DNA of 64,000 nt from Zhengitettix transpicula. Taxonomy: Eukaryota > Arthropoda > Insecta > Orthoptera > Tetrigidae. A program made the position numbers and the translations under genes. The stretch lies in NCBI GenBank assembly GCA_037074705.1, contig CM073593.1:107944238-108008237 (forward strand), written 5' to 3'. Each line of letters opens with the position of its first letter. Positions within the stretch are counted from its first letter, which is position 1. Positions 23,382 to 35,391 of the stretch are shown piece by piece. Under the pieces are notes generated by a model. It searched no databases. It was given only the letters and a program-made list of their open reading frames with translations, and was not told the origin of the DNA.

Positions 23382-24120
23382 GCACAGATAACTCTTGGCG
23401 TTTTTGAGCGAAACGTTGCCCACGAAACCAAACACTTACTATTTTGGCCTCATAAGACTCACAGCAGGTTTCAATATGCATGAGGCTAACTGGGAGTACC
23501 TTCTGCATTGCTTCTGAGTTGCGCCGGCGTTGCAATGGAAACCAAACACTCTGCAAAGCAATAACAACCCTCGAGCTCGAGGGTGGAGAACCTCGTCTAA
23601 TATTACGCTTACGTCAGAACTGTTGCTCCAGACGACGAGACGCGACCATTGCTTGTGGAAAACAGGTCGCGAGACACACCCGCAACAAAAACAACCACCA
23701 CCACAGAAAAAAATTAATGGACCAGAGGATCATGTTTTGCAGGGAGACAAACTACTGTTCCTAGGACGAGTTGGATCGGATTTCTAATTCCCAGAAGGCT
23801 TATTGATCGGACAAATATTGCAGTGAAGTTCTGATTGCACAGTACCTATTATCTCGATAATAAAAGAGGTGGGGGGGTGTTAAAAAAACCGTTATGAAAC
23901 AACTGTTTGTTACTTTTTTTTTGGTGAAAAATACAAATTATAGATTTTTAAATTATTTAACAGCCCGAATAATTTTTTTTTAAAATCTTGGTATATGATA
24001 AGATATTTTTAATTAAAGATTTAAAATAGAAATACATTATCAAGATGAATATCTCGGTATATTTAATGAAGTAACTTTGTAAAAATTTTAACAAAAGAAC
24101 AAATAATAATGTAACAGACA
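23382..24120. other. spacer, no gene recognised
   Basis: More balanced composition up to 23790, then AT-rich. GAGCGAAACGTTG at about 23401-23413 is a fragment of the hammerhead-like 3' half. Two overlapping frames of 85-94 codons at 23480-23787 show no recognisable motif. A short G run sits near 23872. Confidence 0.4.
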
Positions 24121-24189
24121 GAATGGTTACTGAAGTGATTACTACAACAGTAACTCACATTGTTACAGATTCATTTATTCTTCGACTGA

Positions 24190-25620
24190 TTTAAAGAAAA
24201 GATATTAAAAACATCAGTAATTGGACTTAGTGCTAAAAATCATAGAAACAACAGTGCATATGAAGTATTAATTAAAAACATTAAAAAAATTGTTTTAAGC
24301 CACCAATCAGGCTTTAGAGAAGAAACTTAGTACAGAGGCAGAATTACAACAAGGCATAGAAGATTGATTAAGAGCGATTAACAGAGTAAATAGTTTTTTA
24401 AACATAAATTATAAATTTACCGTTAAAAAGAATTGTTCAGAACACAAATGTAATAAAGTGTAACCTGACAAAAAGTCAGAACTTATTTTAAACATTAAAA
24501 TTTAAAGTAATCTAACAAAAGGAACATTTCATCCCTTACAATTTTGGGACCTCTTAATATTTATATTATAAAAGAATCAATTAAAAATTGTTAAAATTTT
24601 TTTAAAAAAAATTAACAGGAAAAAACAAGGTTGTGGAAGTTGATTAAGGATGTGTAATTCTTAAAATTTGTTTTATTCAAATTTACAATACGTTTCAATT
24701 ATTTTTATTCAACAATATACACAATGAAGCTAACAAAGGGATGAAAAGTTGTGAGTTTTAGTTAATTGTAACTTTCAATTTTTATAAATAAATTCTCAAT
24801 ATTTTGTTTAATTTCAAATACTTTCATGTCAGTATTTTAATTATATTTATAAATGATTATATATATATATATATGAATGTGTATTTTTAAATACAATATG
24901 AATAGTTGAAAACTGATATAAGAAGCTTATATTTTTTAAAAATAATACATGAGTGGACAAAGAAATAAAGATATGGCGTTCCTCAAGGAAGCAAAATAGG
25001 ACCAATATTGTTTACAGTGTATAAAAATTAATTTACTAAAACAGTAAAAAAAATACTTATGTTTGAAGTGTGGTAATTATATAAAATATATTATTAAAAA
25101 ATTAAATAGAGAGTTGGCTTTAATTTGTGACTGGTAATGTAATATTAAATTTGTAAATAAATGTAATAAATTTGGGACAAAACATTATTCTCATAAATTT
25201 TTGCTTTGAAATGGATTAAATGATAAAAGTATGTTAGAGTGGATGTAGAAGGCTTCTTCAATTTTAAAGATCATGTTGAATTCATTTTTAATGAAATGGA
25301 TACAAAAACGGTAAATTTAATATGGATTTAATGAGAACTAATTAAAAAACAAGAAAATTAAAGTTAATAATAGGACCATATATAAATATTGATACAACAA
25401 AATTACCATTATACAAAGAATTTTTAAATGTTGATAATGTTATATATGATTTATAATATAAAAAGACACCAATATGTAAAAGAATTATTGAATATATGTA
25501 ATGTATTTAATGAGAAAAAAATTTCCTATCACCAAAATTCAACAACACAATCTAATAAATTTTGAAACTGAACAAGTAGAAAACAGTAAAGGATTAAAAT
25601 AAATATTCTAAAGTTCTATT
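24190..25620 (+). pseudogene. non-LTR retrotransposon reverse transcriptase relic
   Basis: Decayed LINE reverse transcriptase domain. In one frame, 24301 onward reads HQSGFRE, the motif-3 block of LINE RTs (Q-x-GFR). In the same frame, 24973 onward reads GVPQGSKIGPILF, the motif-4/5 GxPQGSxLGPxLF block. Near 25114 the frame continues with LALICDW, like the W-containing block before the thumb. After one frameshift, 25254 onward reads FFNFKDHVEF, like the L-x-F-K-x-H-V block of CR1/Jockey-type elements. Many stop codons lie between. The 223-codon gap between the first two motifs is longer than usual, implying an insertion. The catalytic YADD block is not intact. Ends are not defined. Confidence 0.8.
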
Positions 25621-25861
25621 TCATGGTATTTCAACGAATTTCCTACAGTAATTAATATTTAGGTTAAGTTGGAATATTTTGAGACATATTTGGTTGTTGG
25701 CTATTGTTACCTAACACAACATTGTTACTTTTAAGAATGTATGTAAAATAACCTGCAACTGTAACAGAATGTAGACATTGGAAATTTATAATTAAATACA
25801 TATGTAAATACAAGGTTGTCTGCCTGAGTAGCTACAAAAGAAAACCATTAAAAGTATAACC

Positions 25862-26008
25862 GGAGTAAAGCTCATTTTTGGCAGAATTTCCATAACTCGT
25901 TAACTTTCAACGACTGAAAAAAAACTCATTTTAATTTCTCATCGCAAAACCAAGATGGATAAGGAAACGAACTTCATCAAGCTGTTCGTTTTTTTAAAAA
26001 AAGAGTAT
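25862..26008 (-). repeat. family G dispersed repeat, copy 2
   Basis: Inverse-orientation match to 12955-13110. Reverse-complement blocks include AATTTCCATAACTCGTTAA, CTCATTTTAATTTCTCATCGCA and TTCATCAAGCT. No coding sense. Confidence 0.7.
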
Positions 26009-27260
26009 TCGTAATGCAGACCACATGAGATTAATCTTCTTTTACGCACAAAAGGGGAAGGCAGAGGATCGTATAGAAAGCTTTATTTTGGGCGCAATTA
26101 CACAAGGAAAGTGGAAACTGAAGGAACACAGGAAGACCACAATCCAGTTTAAAAGGTTTCGTTTGCGTAGTTGTGATTGAAAAACTTCATTAACAGATCC
26201 TCGTGAAAAAAAGAGGACAAAAGGTCTATTAAAATTGCAGTTGTAAATGTTTGATGGTCATTTAAAGGTACCTTCAAATATTTGTCTCCAACTTCAAGGA
26301 AGAAGAATGTCAAAGGCTTTTAAAATAAGGGTTTCGTCTCAATCTAGGGGGTTGGGGTTGGTTCTTATGGCTCCAGATAATGACGGGAATATTATATAAT
26401 CGAAAATCGGTTCGACAAGCTCCCAGCAGCCTGATTTCAGATGTAAACCTTCATTCAGTGCGTTGAGATAGTTAAACTAATATGATTACCAACGTTGCCA
26501 ACTTGTCAGATTTTTTTATCACTTTTTATTTTAAAAAATTAATTTAATTCTTTGGTAACGCAGAATTTAAAACAAGATTCATTTCGGTTCAGGATTTTAA
26601 AATGGTATGAATTCTGCATGATTTACAGGGATTTTTTTCCCCCAACAGCAACCACCAAACCAACCCCTCTATAAAGTGAAGCCGCATTGCATTTGGGGAA
26701 AAGCTTTTTGATGCATTGGTCCCTTGGGATCCCAGAAACAACGACCTGTTCCGTTGAGGTTGCTCGATATATTTGGGAAATGTTTAAATTCCAGGGGATC
26801 TTTCCGCAAAAACATACCAATCTTATTTTATCAATTACTGGATAAGTTTTATAAAAAAAATAAAACTGCTAAATTTGTCAGAAATATTTATGTATTAATA
26901 AAATAAAAATTTAAACCATATATATTTTTTTATAAATGTGAATATTATTTGTTTCATGAAACATAAATCCATAACAAAAAATTTGTGGAGAAAAATTCCA
27001 GACTTGAGCGCTTCACGGACACCAAAATTTAAATTATTGATTTACATTTCAAGAAATAAATTATATTCAGATTTGTAGCAATTTTACATTTATTTTATAT
27101 AAATAGGATTTATGAATATATTTTAATTGATTTTATTTTAAACAACCACATATCAAATATAAGTCTTCAAATTTATTTTCTATTTTCAAACACAAATCAA
27201 ATTTAAAAAATTTCTGAAGGTTTCAACCTTCAAAATCGTTTTAAATTGTTGATTACGTAA
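26009..27260. other. spacer, no gene recognised
   Basis: Mixed composition to 26480, then AT-rich. No convincing exon, RNA or repeat. Confidence 0.4.
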
Positions 27261-27465
27261 GCTTTCAACAATCCAGTCAATTTTCTCTGATTATTACAGA
27301 AGCTTTCAACAATTCAGTCATATTAATTTGATTATTACAGGACCTTTCAACAACTCGGTCATATTCATCTGATTACTACAGAATCTTTCAACAATTCGGT
27401 CGTATTAATCTGATTATTACAGAAGCTTTCAACAATTCGGTCGTATTAATCTGATGATTAAGTAT
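27261..27465. repeat. 41-bp tandem repeat, five units
   Basis: Units begin CTTTCAACAATTCGGTC-like at 27261, 27302, 27343, 27384 and 27425, with exact 41-bp spacing. Each carries TTCAACA, a CAGTC/CGGTC block and TGATTATTACAG. The last unit runs into GGTCGTATT..AATACGACC, an inverted repeat ending near 27475, so the array is capped by a hairpin. Confidence 0.88.
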
Positions 27466-27475
27466 GAATACGACC

Positions 27476-30400
27476 AATATATTAAAAGCTTCTGTATTTT
27501 TAAATGTTTTAGCTTATATTTAAATAAAGAACATAAATTTTAGGACTTGTATTTGGTTTATGGAAACTTTAATTATTGTCAATTTGATTATATTTTTCAT
27601 GATATTTCTATTGTATTAAATTACATAATTCTGAAATATTTGGTTAGTTTATTCATATATAATTCAAATAAAGTCATATGAATGTAACTATTAATATTGG
27701 TAAGGTTAATACAGCAAATAAAATATATAACGTACAGTTACGGTGGTTGGTTCAGAGTGAGGGTGGTTTGTCGAGGGTTAACAAGAACAAACATGAAGCG
27801 AATTTGTTGGAAAGGCAATTAACGAAATTGCGCTGACGCAGTTCTCAAATAATAAACTCGTAAATCAAACCGTGGGTGTAATTACGCAAGGGTGGTAATT
27901 GCAACTGTTAGTAAAATTTTCAATTAACAACTACGACGACGTTGCAGCGGGGGGCATTTCCGTCCATGTGTGCTTGCGATTTATCTGTTTGACCAACTAT
28001 TTGCACTGTGATGACGCTAGAAAGTCCCTTACTTGGTGTTTGCGCTGCGAAACGTCAACAGATGTCAGCAGCCGTCCTCGAGTTCTGCAATCTAGGGGAC
28101 GGAAGCGACTAACCAAATTTTTTTAGGGGAAATCCTGACGACCGTCACATGTCCGACTTTTCGTCCAATGCTAACAAGATCAGAATTTTTTTCGCTTGGA
28201 CATAATCAAAATCATTCAACGTCACTTAACATTTTGATAGCACCAAAAATCAGATTTAAAACAAATAGCGAAACACAAGAATAACAGAACGGGCAACGTA
28301 ACGTGAGATCGTGAGATTTAGCAAGTCGTGTCTAAGGTAAGACGCGCAGTGGCCCACTGTCGCCGTAACTGTAGTGTGGAGTAAGCCTGGAGCTCAGTTT
28401 AATACGAACCACTGTTACGCCAACGTTGTAGTGCAAATAACTCATCTGTAATGATACGGTACAGAGACTTTGTACTGACTCCATATCCTTGCAATAAGAA
28501 ACAGCTTTAAGCATGGTCGGGGCGTAGTTCCCGGCTTCTACGCAATGGAGCGCCTTGTTCCCAGCTGACGACAATGCTCCCGCTCTGTACAGATATTGTT
28601 CCATATTTAAATGCGCAACGATGAATGTGACTGTGTAGTCGAAAGATTCTTCTAATTAAGAATAAAACAACTAAGAAATGAGACTGTACGTGATTTACCC
28701 TCAACCCCTATATTAATGACCAACATGTCAGAAACAATTTAATAAAAATATATAACCTTTAGTTCATTTTTTAAAACTTCCTCAGGGTTAAGCAAATACG
28801 AAAACATTGATAATTATCTAAAAACAGCTTTTTATCAAATGATATTAAAAATGTGACTACAAATAACAAAAAATTAATTTCAATTTATTTTTGTACTTTA
28901 AAACTTTTAATTGTTTCTCTCTCTAGTGACCTACTGTATCATATATACATTTTACTGTCACTCCCAGACACATCTGTTGGTTTCGATGAGAGCTAAATTC
29001 TGATCCAGATATGAAACAGCATACACTTATGGTTGAAACGTGCCCTGTCCGAGCTTTCTGTGAGTCAACCCCAAGGACAGATTTTTATAACTCGCCGGTC
29101 AACTTCAGAATATTTATTTTCTATGGGTTTCAAGTTAGAAATTTTAACCGTCATTCTCAAATACTTACACTCAAATAAACCAATTAATGCGAATTATTGA
29201 TAAATCAGACCTAACTATATTTGTTGCGTAAAAATTGTGTTATTAATTCAAATTATTGGTTAATTTATTGATGACTTTTTATTTACGACTAACTTTTAAT
29301 AAAGAAAATTTTTGATTTCTTCTACTTTCAATTATATTTAATTTTACTGTAGCCAAATTTAATTTACAAATACAAAAAACTGTTAAAAATGTAAATTTGT
29401 AGATTAACGACGCAGTTCTCATATTACAACATATATGTAATAAAAATATAATAATAAAAAGGTTAAAATAATATTATAAAAAATTCGACCAATTTTTTTT
29501 GGTAATTTTTTCCGTATTGTAATCAGAAAAAAAATACATCTTAAAAAATTTAATTTATCAAAAAATACAAAAAAATGCATTAAAGGGTTAATTGTATTAA
29601 ATTCCAATTATTTTTAATTATTACCTACGTTATTTTATTTTTAACTAATTTTTAATACAAAAGGTCCTGAGTCCCTTTTCCGGTTAAGGACTTCATCTGG
29701 AGATTGAACCGAGGACTAACCAAAACGATTCCAAAGAAGAATAGAAAACGTGACTGTAGACGGATTAATTACAAGTAACGAGAAAAAAGTGAACTAAATA
29801 AATACCACCAAGTAATTTAGCAGAGACTGAGTCACAAACGTTGTACAGTTTCCAAGGGGTGACCATTTAGAAGGCTTATCGTCTCAAATCGACCGTTCCG
29901 TCGTTGTTGATTCTTTTCCAGGGGAACATTTTAATTAATAAGTGGTTCCAAAGCAGAAGCACAGCCCCTCTGGAATCTTTCATTGTTCACCTGAATGGTG
30001 CTGGACGTCGGCTGGAGCTTGTACACGTTTATGAAGACTTTTTTTCTCTTTGTTTTCATCCTCCCTGGATAACCATCTCTTGATCCACCTTCTACAGCGG
30101 CTTCCACCCCCGCCCCACCCCCGCGTCCCGGCCCCCAGGAAACTCGCACTTCAATAGACGGTTACCCTCAGCTAATTCCCATTCTAGATCTTAATTGAAT
30201 CCTCCTCGGCGCTGTTGGATGTGCGTACAACAAACTCCGAGCCATTACAAGTTTACTGATCTGGCCTGAAAGCTCGGTCTCGGGTCCCCTTTCCAGGAGG
30301 CTTTCAGAAAAGCCAGGCCAGTGCAGGAACTTACGCAATTACTGGGCTCCGAGGACGCCGACGGGGGGAAAGTCTTTTGTCTCGAGTTTCGCCTTCGGAC

Positions 30401-31104
30401 GTGAATAATGGACACCTTCCAAGGTTACCTCAAATCATGGAGAATTCCAGTTATTTTTAACCCCGGGCGAAAAAAAAAGGCACCGTATAGGATTGAGTAT
30501 TCCACTGTCTACAGAAAGATTTAATCAGTCAGGAATTAAAGCGTCTAAAAGAGACGCGTAAATGTGAAAAAAAGACCTCGAGACGCCGAACCAGTTAGGT
30601 CCTGGCGAGGGTTGACAACAAGTTGGAGCTTCCTTGAACGTGGCGTCAGGGGGACATTCCATGGGGTCTGAGTATAAGGACGTAGCACACAGGCACCTGG
30701 GTTTTGCCCAAGAGGTGTGTGGAGGATCCGTGCCTTCGAAATTAGGGTAACGAAACGTCTCAAGAAGTTTAAAATGGAAGCTATTTTTGTATTACGTTGT
30801 GGTAAACATAATTTAAGATGTTTAAAAATAATTATCTTACATAAATTAAATCGACCACGGTCCCAAATTGTATAGTCGATCGTCATTAAATAACTGCCAT
30901 AGTCAAATACAACCTACACCAGACCTTCAACTGTGAAGTTTTCCAGACGTTTCTACGGTTTTCCTTGTAACAAGCTCACTTTATTTTTAATTTGCATAAA
31001 ATGTATATAAAAAATATTGTCAAAAAGCGCACCGTTGAGGAACTTTTTATACAACGGTTAATTATTGTCTTGTCTGATGTATTTTGTGAGAATTCGAATG
31101 TTTG
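27476..31104. other. long spacer, no gene recognised
   Basis: AT-rich to 27750, balanced at 27780-28620, AT-rich to 29650, balanced at 29690-30420. At 29680-29720 a CATCTGGAG block with AGTCC/GGACT pairing may be a very old hammerhead-like fossil on the minus strand. A hairpin at about 30262-30325 pairs CTGAAAGC with GCTTTCAG and TGGCCT with AGGCCA. Frames of up to 113 codons show no motif. The GC-richer parts could be regulatory, but nothing specific supports it. Confidence 0.4.
30685..30770. repeat. short dispersed repeat, left copy
   Basis: The block GCACCTGGG..GAGGTGTG..GGATCCGTGCCTTCGAA followed by ATTAGGGTAACGAAACGTC resembles 31240-31330 (ACACCTGG..AGGTGTTGATCCGGG..CCTTCGAAGTTAGG..GAACAAGACGTC). 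Two diverged copies about 550 bp apart. Class unknown. Confidence 0.55.
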
Positions 31105-31184
31105 CGATTAAATAGATCTTGTTTTTTATTTTATAACGTAAAGTCGATTAAATAGATCTTGTTTTTTATTTTATAACGTAAAGT
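31105..31184. repeat. exact 40-bp tandem duplication
   Basis: Two adjacent copies, starting CGATTAAATAGATCTTG at 31105 and 31145, with no difference that I can see across 40 bp. Identity suggests a recent duplication (or an assembly artefact). Confidence 0.9.
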
Positions 31185-31239
31185 CGAGAGCACTCGATTT
31201 ATAAATTGTAATAACGACGCCTGCTTCTCTGCTGGAGGA

Positions 31240-31330
31240 TTAGTGCAAGCACGTAACAGACAGACACCTGGTGGTCCCCGTAGGTGTTGATCCGGGCCTT
31301 CGAAGTTAGGGGAACAAGACGTCAGAAGTT
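31240..31330. repeat. short dispersed repeat, right copy
   Basis: Second copy of the block at 30685-30770. It carries CACCTGG, AGGTGTTGATCCGGG, CCTTCGAAGTTAGG and a final AAGACGTC. Confidence 0.5.
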
Positions 31331-32126
31331 ATGTTAAATTAAATTAAACTGCTGCTCAATAGGTAAAAAAAAATTATTATTTGGCTTCTGGACGACAGTT
31401 TCCATACCTGCGCGTATCAAGTGCAATAAAAATGTTTGTATTTTGATTTGTATTTATTTAATATACAAATTGGCAGTTCCCTGTCACACACACCTGAAAT
31501 CGCAGTAATACATAATACATAAATAAAACAATATTAAAGTAATATTAAGTAATGATTCAAAACACCACAAGTTGTAATATTAATTGTTACTCACTTAAAA
31601 CAACCACCACGGATGTAACGTGAAGAGTTTGTCACGTGGCGGTGTCTAGCGGCAAAAGTGCGAAATTCGTGGAGCGAAAATCATGGACTAAGGACGGAGA
31701 CTGCGAAAGATATTTCCCAGATCTGATGATAGATGGCAGGAGCGAGTAAACTGATTGATTTAAAACACGTTGATGATTTCGTTAAGTATCATTTTTTTTT
31801 CAGCTAGTGGCATTACTGTCTTTAATGACGTAGTTAACGACAAATATTTTTTTTCACCAAAGCAACCAGAAGCAGAAACAACTCGCGAATACTAACTAGT
31901 ATATTGCGTGTGTTTGGGAATCAGTTACACGTGTCGGGGGTGGGCGGGGGCGCGCGTGTCTTTGTCTGTTGAAACCACCCCAACCCCGCGCTAATTACGT
32001 GTCTGACCAATGTGGAAGTACGCTTCGACACCGAAAACTCGACCTTCATGATAAAATATATTTTATATACACGAAAATAAATATAAATACAGAAAAATAA
32101 AAATAAAAATTACTAAAGAGCCCTAC
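31331..32126. other. spacer, no gene recognised
   Basis: AT-rich, with a GC patch at 31930-31990 (GGGGGTGGGCGGGGG, GCGCGCG). No recognisable gene. Confidence 0.4.
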
Positions 32127-32179
32127 GTTTCGGTAATTATTTGTACCTTCTTCATAGTTAGACGGAGAAAACGCCGAAA
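32127..32179 (-). ncRNA. hammerhead-like core in an inverted pair
   Basis: Minus strand: ATGAAGA (32155-32149), one spacer base, GGTA (32147-32144), 8-nt loop, TACC (32135-32132), GAAAC (32131-32127). Stem II is a perfect 4-bp helix of its own sequence. The first block has one change from CTGAAGA. A plus-strand CCGAAACGTTG follows at 32172-32182, so CGTTTCGG and CCGAAACG form an 8-bp inverted repeat around the site. Confidence 0.5.
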
Positions 32180-32182
32180 CGT

Positions 32183-32518
32183 TGTAGCACTCTCCGATAA
32201 TTATCTTTTAATTAATCATTATAATCTGTAGAGTTTAAATTGTTAATGAGGCCAAAAGAGAGAATTAAAAATTATAATTTAAATTAATAATTATATTAAT
32301 CTGACACCTTATTAAATAATTATAAAAAATACTAGTCAATTAGTAAGGAAAAATTATTATCAATTTTAAAACATAATTTAACACCCCTAATTTGGAACTG
32401 TTCAGGCGTTCATGAAATTCATTATAAATAATTTATATATGAAATTGTAATTAAAATTAAACTAATTAAAATATCCTGTAATTATTCTTAAATGCTTTCT
32501 TTTTATGTTTTAATTTAT
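32183..32518. other. AT-rich spacer in the hammerhead-like cluster
   Basis: AT-rich; no separate feature seen. Confidence 0.45.
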
Positions 32519-32582
32519 AAATTGTAGTCTGAAGATGTCCTACAGCAGGGACGAAACATTTAATATGTTTAATAAACAATTT
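32519..32582 (+). ncRNA. best hammerhead ribozyme-like motif
   Basis: All three helices can be drawn in type-I order. AAATTGT (32519-32525) pairs with ACAATTT (32576-32582) as distal stem I. CTGAAGA is at 32529-32535. After one base, GTCC (32537-32540) pairs with GGAC (32549-32552) as stem II. GAAAC is at 32553-32557. ACAT (32556-32559) pairs with ATGT (32565-32568) as stem III around a 5-nt loop. The next base, T32569, gives GTT as the NUH cleavage triplet. Weak points: one unpaired base between CTGAAGA and stem II, and no pairing of stem I next to the core. Such ribozymes are known in Penelope-like elements and retrozymes; activity here is untested. Confidence 0.6.
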
Positions 32583-32694
32583 TCTAACTCCAGACCGTTT
32601 ATTTATTTATTTCCAAGTTCGTTATAATTTATTATATTAAAATATATGACAATATTCTAAAAGTTCTTATAACGAATTTAATTGAAATGTACAC
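32583..32694. other. short spacer
   Basis: AT-rich. No feature seen. Confidence 0.4.
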
Positions 32695-32720
32695 CTGAAG
32701 AATTTGGGATGAAAAACGTT
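32695..32720 (+). ncRNA. decayed hammerhead-like core
   Basis: CTGAAGA at 32695-32701 is intact. The second half reads GATGAAAAACGTTG, with two extra A residues in GAAAC. No clear stem II. Confidence 0.4.
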
Positions 32721-32863
32721 GCGTTTGTTAAACTATAATTTCTTAAATTTTATTATAAATTTTTATTGTGTTTTTTTCACAACCACATATAATTTAAATT
32801 ATATTATAAATAAACAACAGCCAATTATAAGTCAGAAAAAGTTTATTAACCCAATTAAAAAAC

Positions 32864-32977
32864 GTTTCGTCATTTATTCTGCGACCTCATCAGGTTAAAT
32901 TATATAAAAAAATTGATAGACTGTACAAAACGTTTTTAAACTTGAACCTGATGAGGTCGCAGAGTAACCGATGAAAC
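32864..32977. ncRNA. two hammerhead-like cores, back to back
   Basis: Minus-strand core: CTGATGA (32893-32887), G, GTC (32885-32883), loop, GAC (32871-32869), GAAAC (32868-32864). Plus-strand core: CTGATGA (32948-32954), G, GTCG (32956-32959), loop, CGAT (32969-32972, one G-U pair), GAAAC (32973-32977). The pair forms a roughly 115-bp palindrome with a 54-bp AT-rich centre, so one transcript would either fold into a long hairpin or contain one core per strand. Both conserved blocks are intact in both copies. Confidence 0.55.
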
Positions 32978-34336
32978 GTTGTCAAGTTAAATAATATAAG
33001 TATTTTCTGACTGAAAATTAGCTTATGTTTATTTATATATATATAATTATTAAATTAATTTAATTTAATCTTATGAGGGATTAAGGACTGAATACGTGTT
33101 GTTTAAATTAAATTATCTAAATTATAAATTTTAATTGTCTGATTTGGATGTATTAATAATTAGCGATTATTAAAAGTAAATGCCTCTTAATTGGTCGTTC
33201 AAGATGCCACGTTGAAACAGGGGGTTGAAATATTTTTAGAGACGAAAAAAACCAATCAATATTGAAATTATTCTTATTATGTCCAATTAATTTTCATTTT
33301 ACATCCGAATGTTCTCTTTATCTAAAACATTTTCTGAACCCCCCCCCCCACAATTATCAAACATTTATGTATCTAATATGGCGAGGGTTAAAATATTCCT
33401 GTCGTGATCTGCAATTCTGAGGACTCTCCAGACGGGGACTAACTAGATTAAGTCCGGTCACGAGGAAGACCGTCGTAGTCACCAACCCCCATTTAAATAT
33501 TAGAATACTAAATTCATGGAACTGAGGTTAATTTATTACGTCTGATTTTGACTATTCAGAGCATAATTGAAACGTCACGTATTCTCTCCCCTTCTACTGT
33601 AGTCAAAATATCCTTACAATAAAGTAGGTCCCGATGATTTAGCGTTTAATTTTTAATTGGTCTCCTAAAATCGGAATCTACTATAAAAAATCATTTTATC
33701 CCTTAAAAGTCTCTTTAACACGAAACTAATTTTCAGATAAAAAAGTCTATAAACTTAATTAAATAAAGGGATGAGGTCAGAAAAAAACACGACTGGGGCC
33801 AGGAATCGAAATTGAGGACCTCTTCTAGAAGACGAATATAGTCAAAATGTTTATTATTCTACAAGACTAACGTGAAAACGAATCTTCCTGAGGAATCACA
33901 GACCAATAAATGAAACTTCTTTGAAAAGATGAGTATAATCATTAATTCCTTAGAGACCCGACACGAAAACATTTTGCAGAAAGTATATGACTTCACAGAA
34001 ACACGCTGGTTTACTATTCAACGTCTTTAATTTTATATTATTAAATCTTTTTTAAGACTTAAAAATTGGGTGATATTTATTTATATTTTAGTTTGCAGAA
34101 AGAACTTCCGAAGAAACTCTATCAGTCATCTTAGCTCATAAAAAAAAATGATTCGACATAAATATCGACAGCTTCCAACCCCGTAAAATGCTGTCCTTAG
34201 GGGTTGAAAGTCGGGTTTCTTAATCCCTCCAGTAGTGTTGCGTGGTAAGGAAGATGTGTTCAAAATTTGGTCGAAATTACTGCATGCGGTTTAAATTTGT
34301 ATGCGGAGCGTACATACATACATACAACCAAATTTA
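32978..34336. other. spacer, no gene recognised
   Basis: AT-rich with an 11-nt C run at 33339-33349. A block at 33400-33435 (CTGAGGACTC.. GACGGGGAC) is reminiscent of a decayed hammerhead-like motif but lacks GAAAC. Nothing else seen. Confidence 0.4.
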
Positions 34337-34850
34337 GGTCTGCGAGGGCTATTCTTTTGCAAGCAGAACGTTGTAGAAGAGACACGTGGGGGCTATCTTT
34401 GGGGATGCCTTTTCCTCTCCGTTTTTTAACTACGATTCCCTTAATCCGAGGCCTGTTTTGATAGGTGTAAGTTCCGGGGTCACAGACCTTGGGCTTACGG
34501 TAAGAGTTGTTCACTGTTCCCATTGGAACAGTCGGCCAGCTGCCTCCTAAACTGGTCGAGGCACGGAGAAGGGAATGCTGCGTCCCCACAGCAAACTCCT
34601 ATCCCGCTATCGGAAGGGCGTGGGACAAGTACCCAATGCCCGACCTACCTGATGCAGGTTTTTCTAGGATTATTACTTTTAGGCGAATGCCGGGTAGGAT
34701 CCTTAAACTATAGCCCGGGGGTCCTAGTTAACCCTTGGCTACCTTCCTCTACCCTTCCGCATCCCCCCTTTCAATTCCCTTCCTATGCAATTAAAGGGGA
34801 GTTGCCTTCATGTGGATTACCCTCATGTAGCCTGTTACCCTAAAAAAAAA
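34337..34850 (+). mobile_element. family A retroposon, copy A6 (full length)
   Basis: Full-length copy from GGTCTGCGAGGGCTATTC to ACCCTAAAAAAAAA. AAATTTA at 34330-34336 directly before the start recurs at 34848-34854 over the tail junction and may be a 7-bp target duplication; in AT-rich DNA this is only suggestive. A conserved 68-codon frame without ATG is shared with A4, A7 and A9. Confidence 0.88.
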
Positions 34851-35391
34851 TTTATTACTAAAAAGAACCTCTTTACCTGCTCATTCCCTTTTAACTTCTT
34901 GCTGGGTGCTTCACCACTACCACGGAATGCCACGTGCATAATTTATCCGGGGAAACTTTTAATCGTCTGAACGTCGCGATGGAATTAAAGGCCAAACTTT
35001 GGAGATTAAGTGACGTTGCCTTTTTTTTCTCACCCCCGCCCCCCCCCCCCCTCGCACCAACACCGTCTCACGTAGTTGTAGGATTATGACAAGCGTTTAA
35101 TCAGGATTGTGTGTGTTAGAATTATCCGGGGTCCTGGAGGCTTGAGGCACGAACTCCGGCCCCGCATAATTATTGGGGCTTATGCGTCGTAAATGTAACA
35201 AAGTTTGAGCCCCGACGAGGTGTCGGGAACGTAAAATCCCTTTTCACTGAGGGTCCAAGTCAAATTAGGTTTGGGTCACAGGCAAATTACAAGGAATTAT
35301 GTTTGTCTATGAATTACAAGGCGGGCGGTGCAGTGCGCCAGTGACACGTGTGACGTTGAGTGGAAGCGATACAAGTATCTGTGGCGTCCAC
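34851..35391. other. spacer, GC-richer, no gene recognised
   Basis: Balanced composition at 34980-35400 with a 13-nt C run at 35039-35051. I see no splice sites or motif that would make an exon call credible. Confidence 0.4.

Noticed and set aside
34830..34850. CCCTAAA at the end of family A copies as a telomere repeat
   Set aside because: Only one CCCTAAA is present before the poly(A) tail. It is not repeated in tandem.
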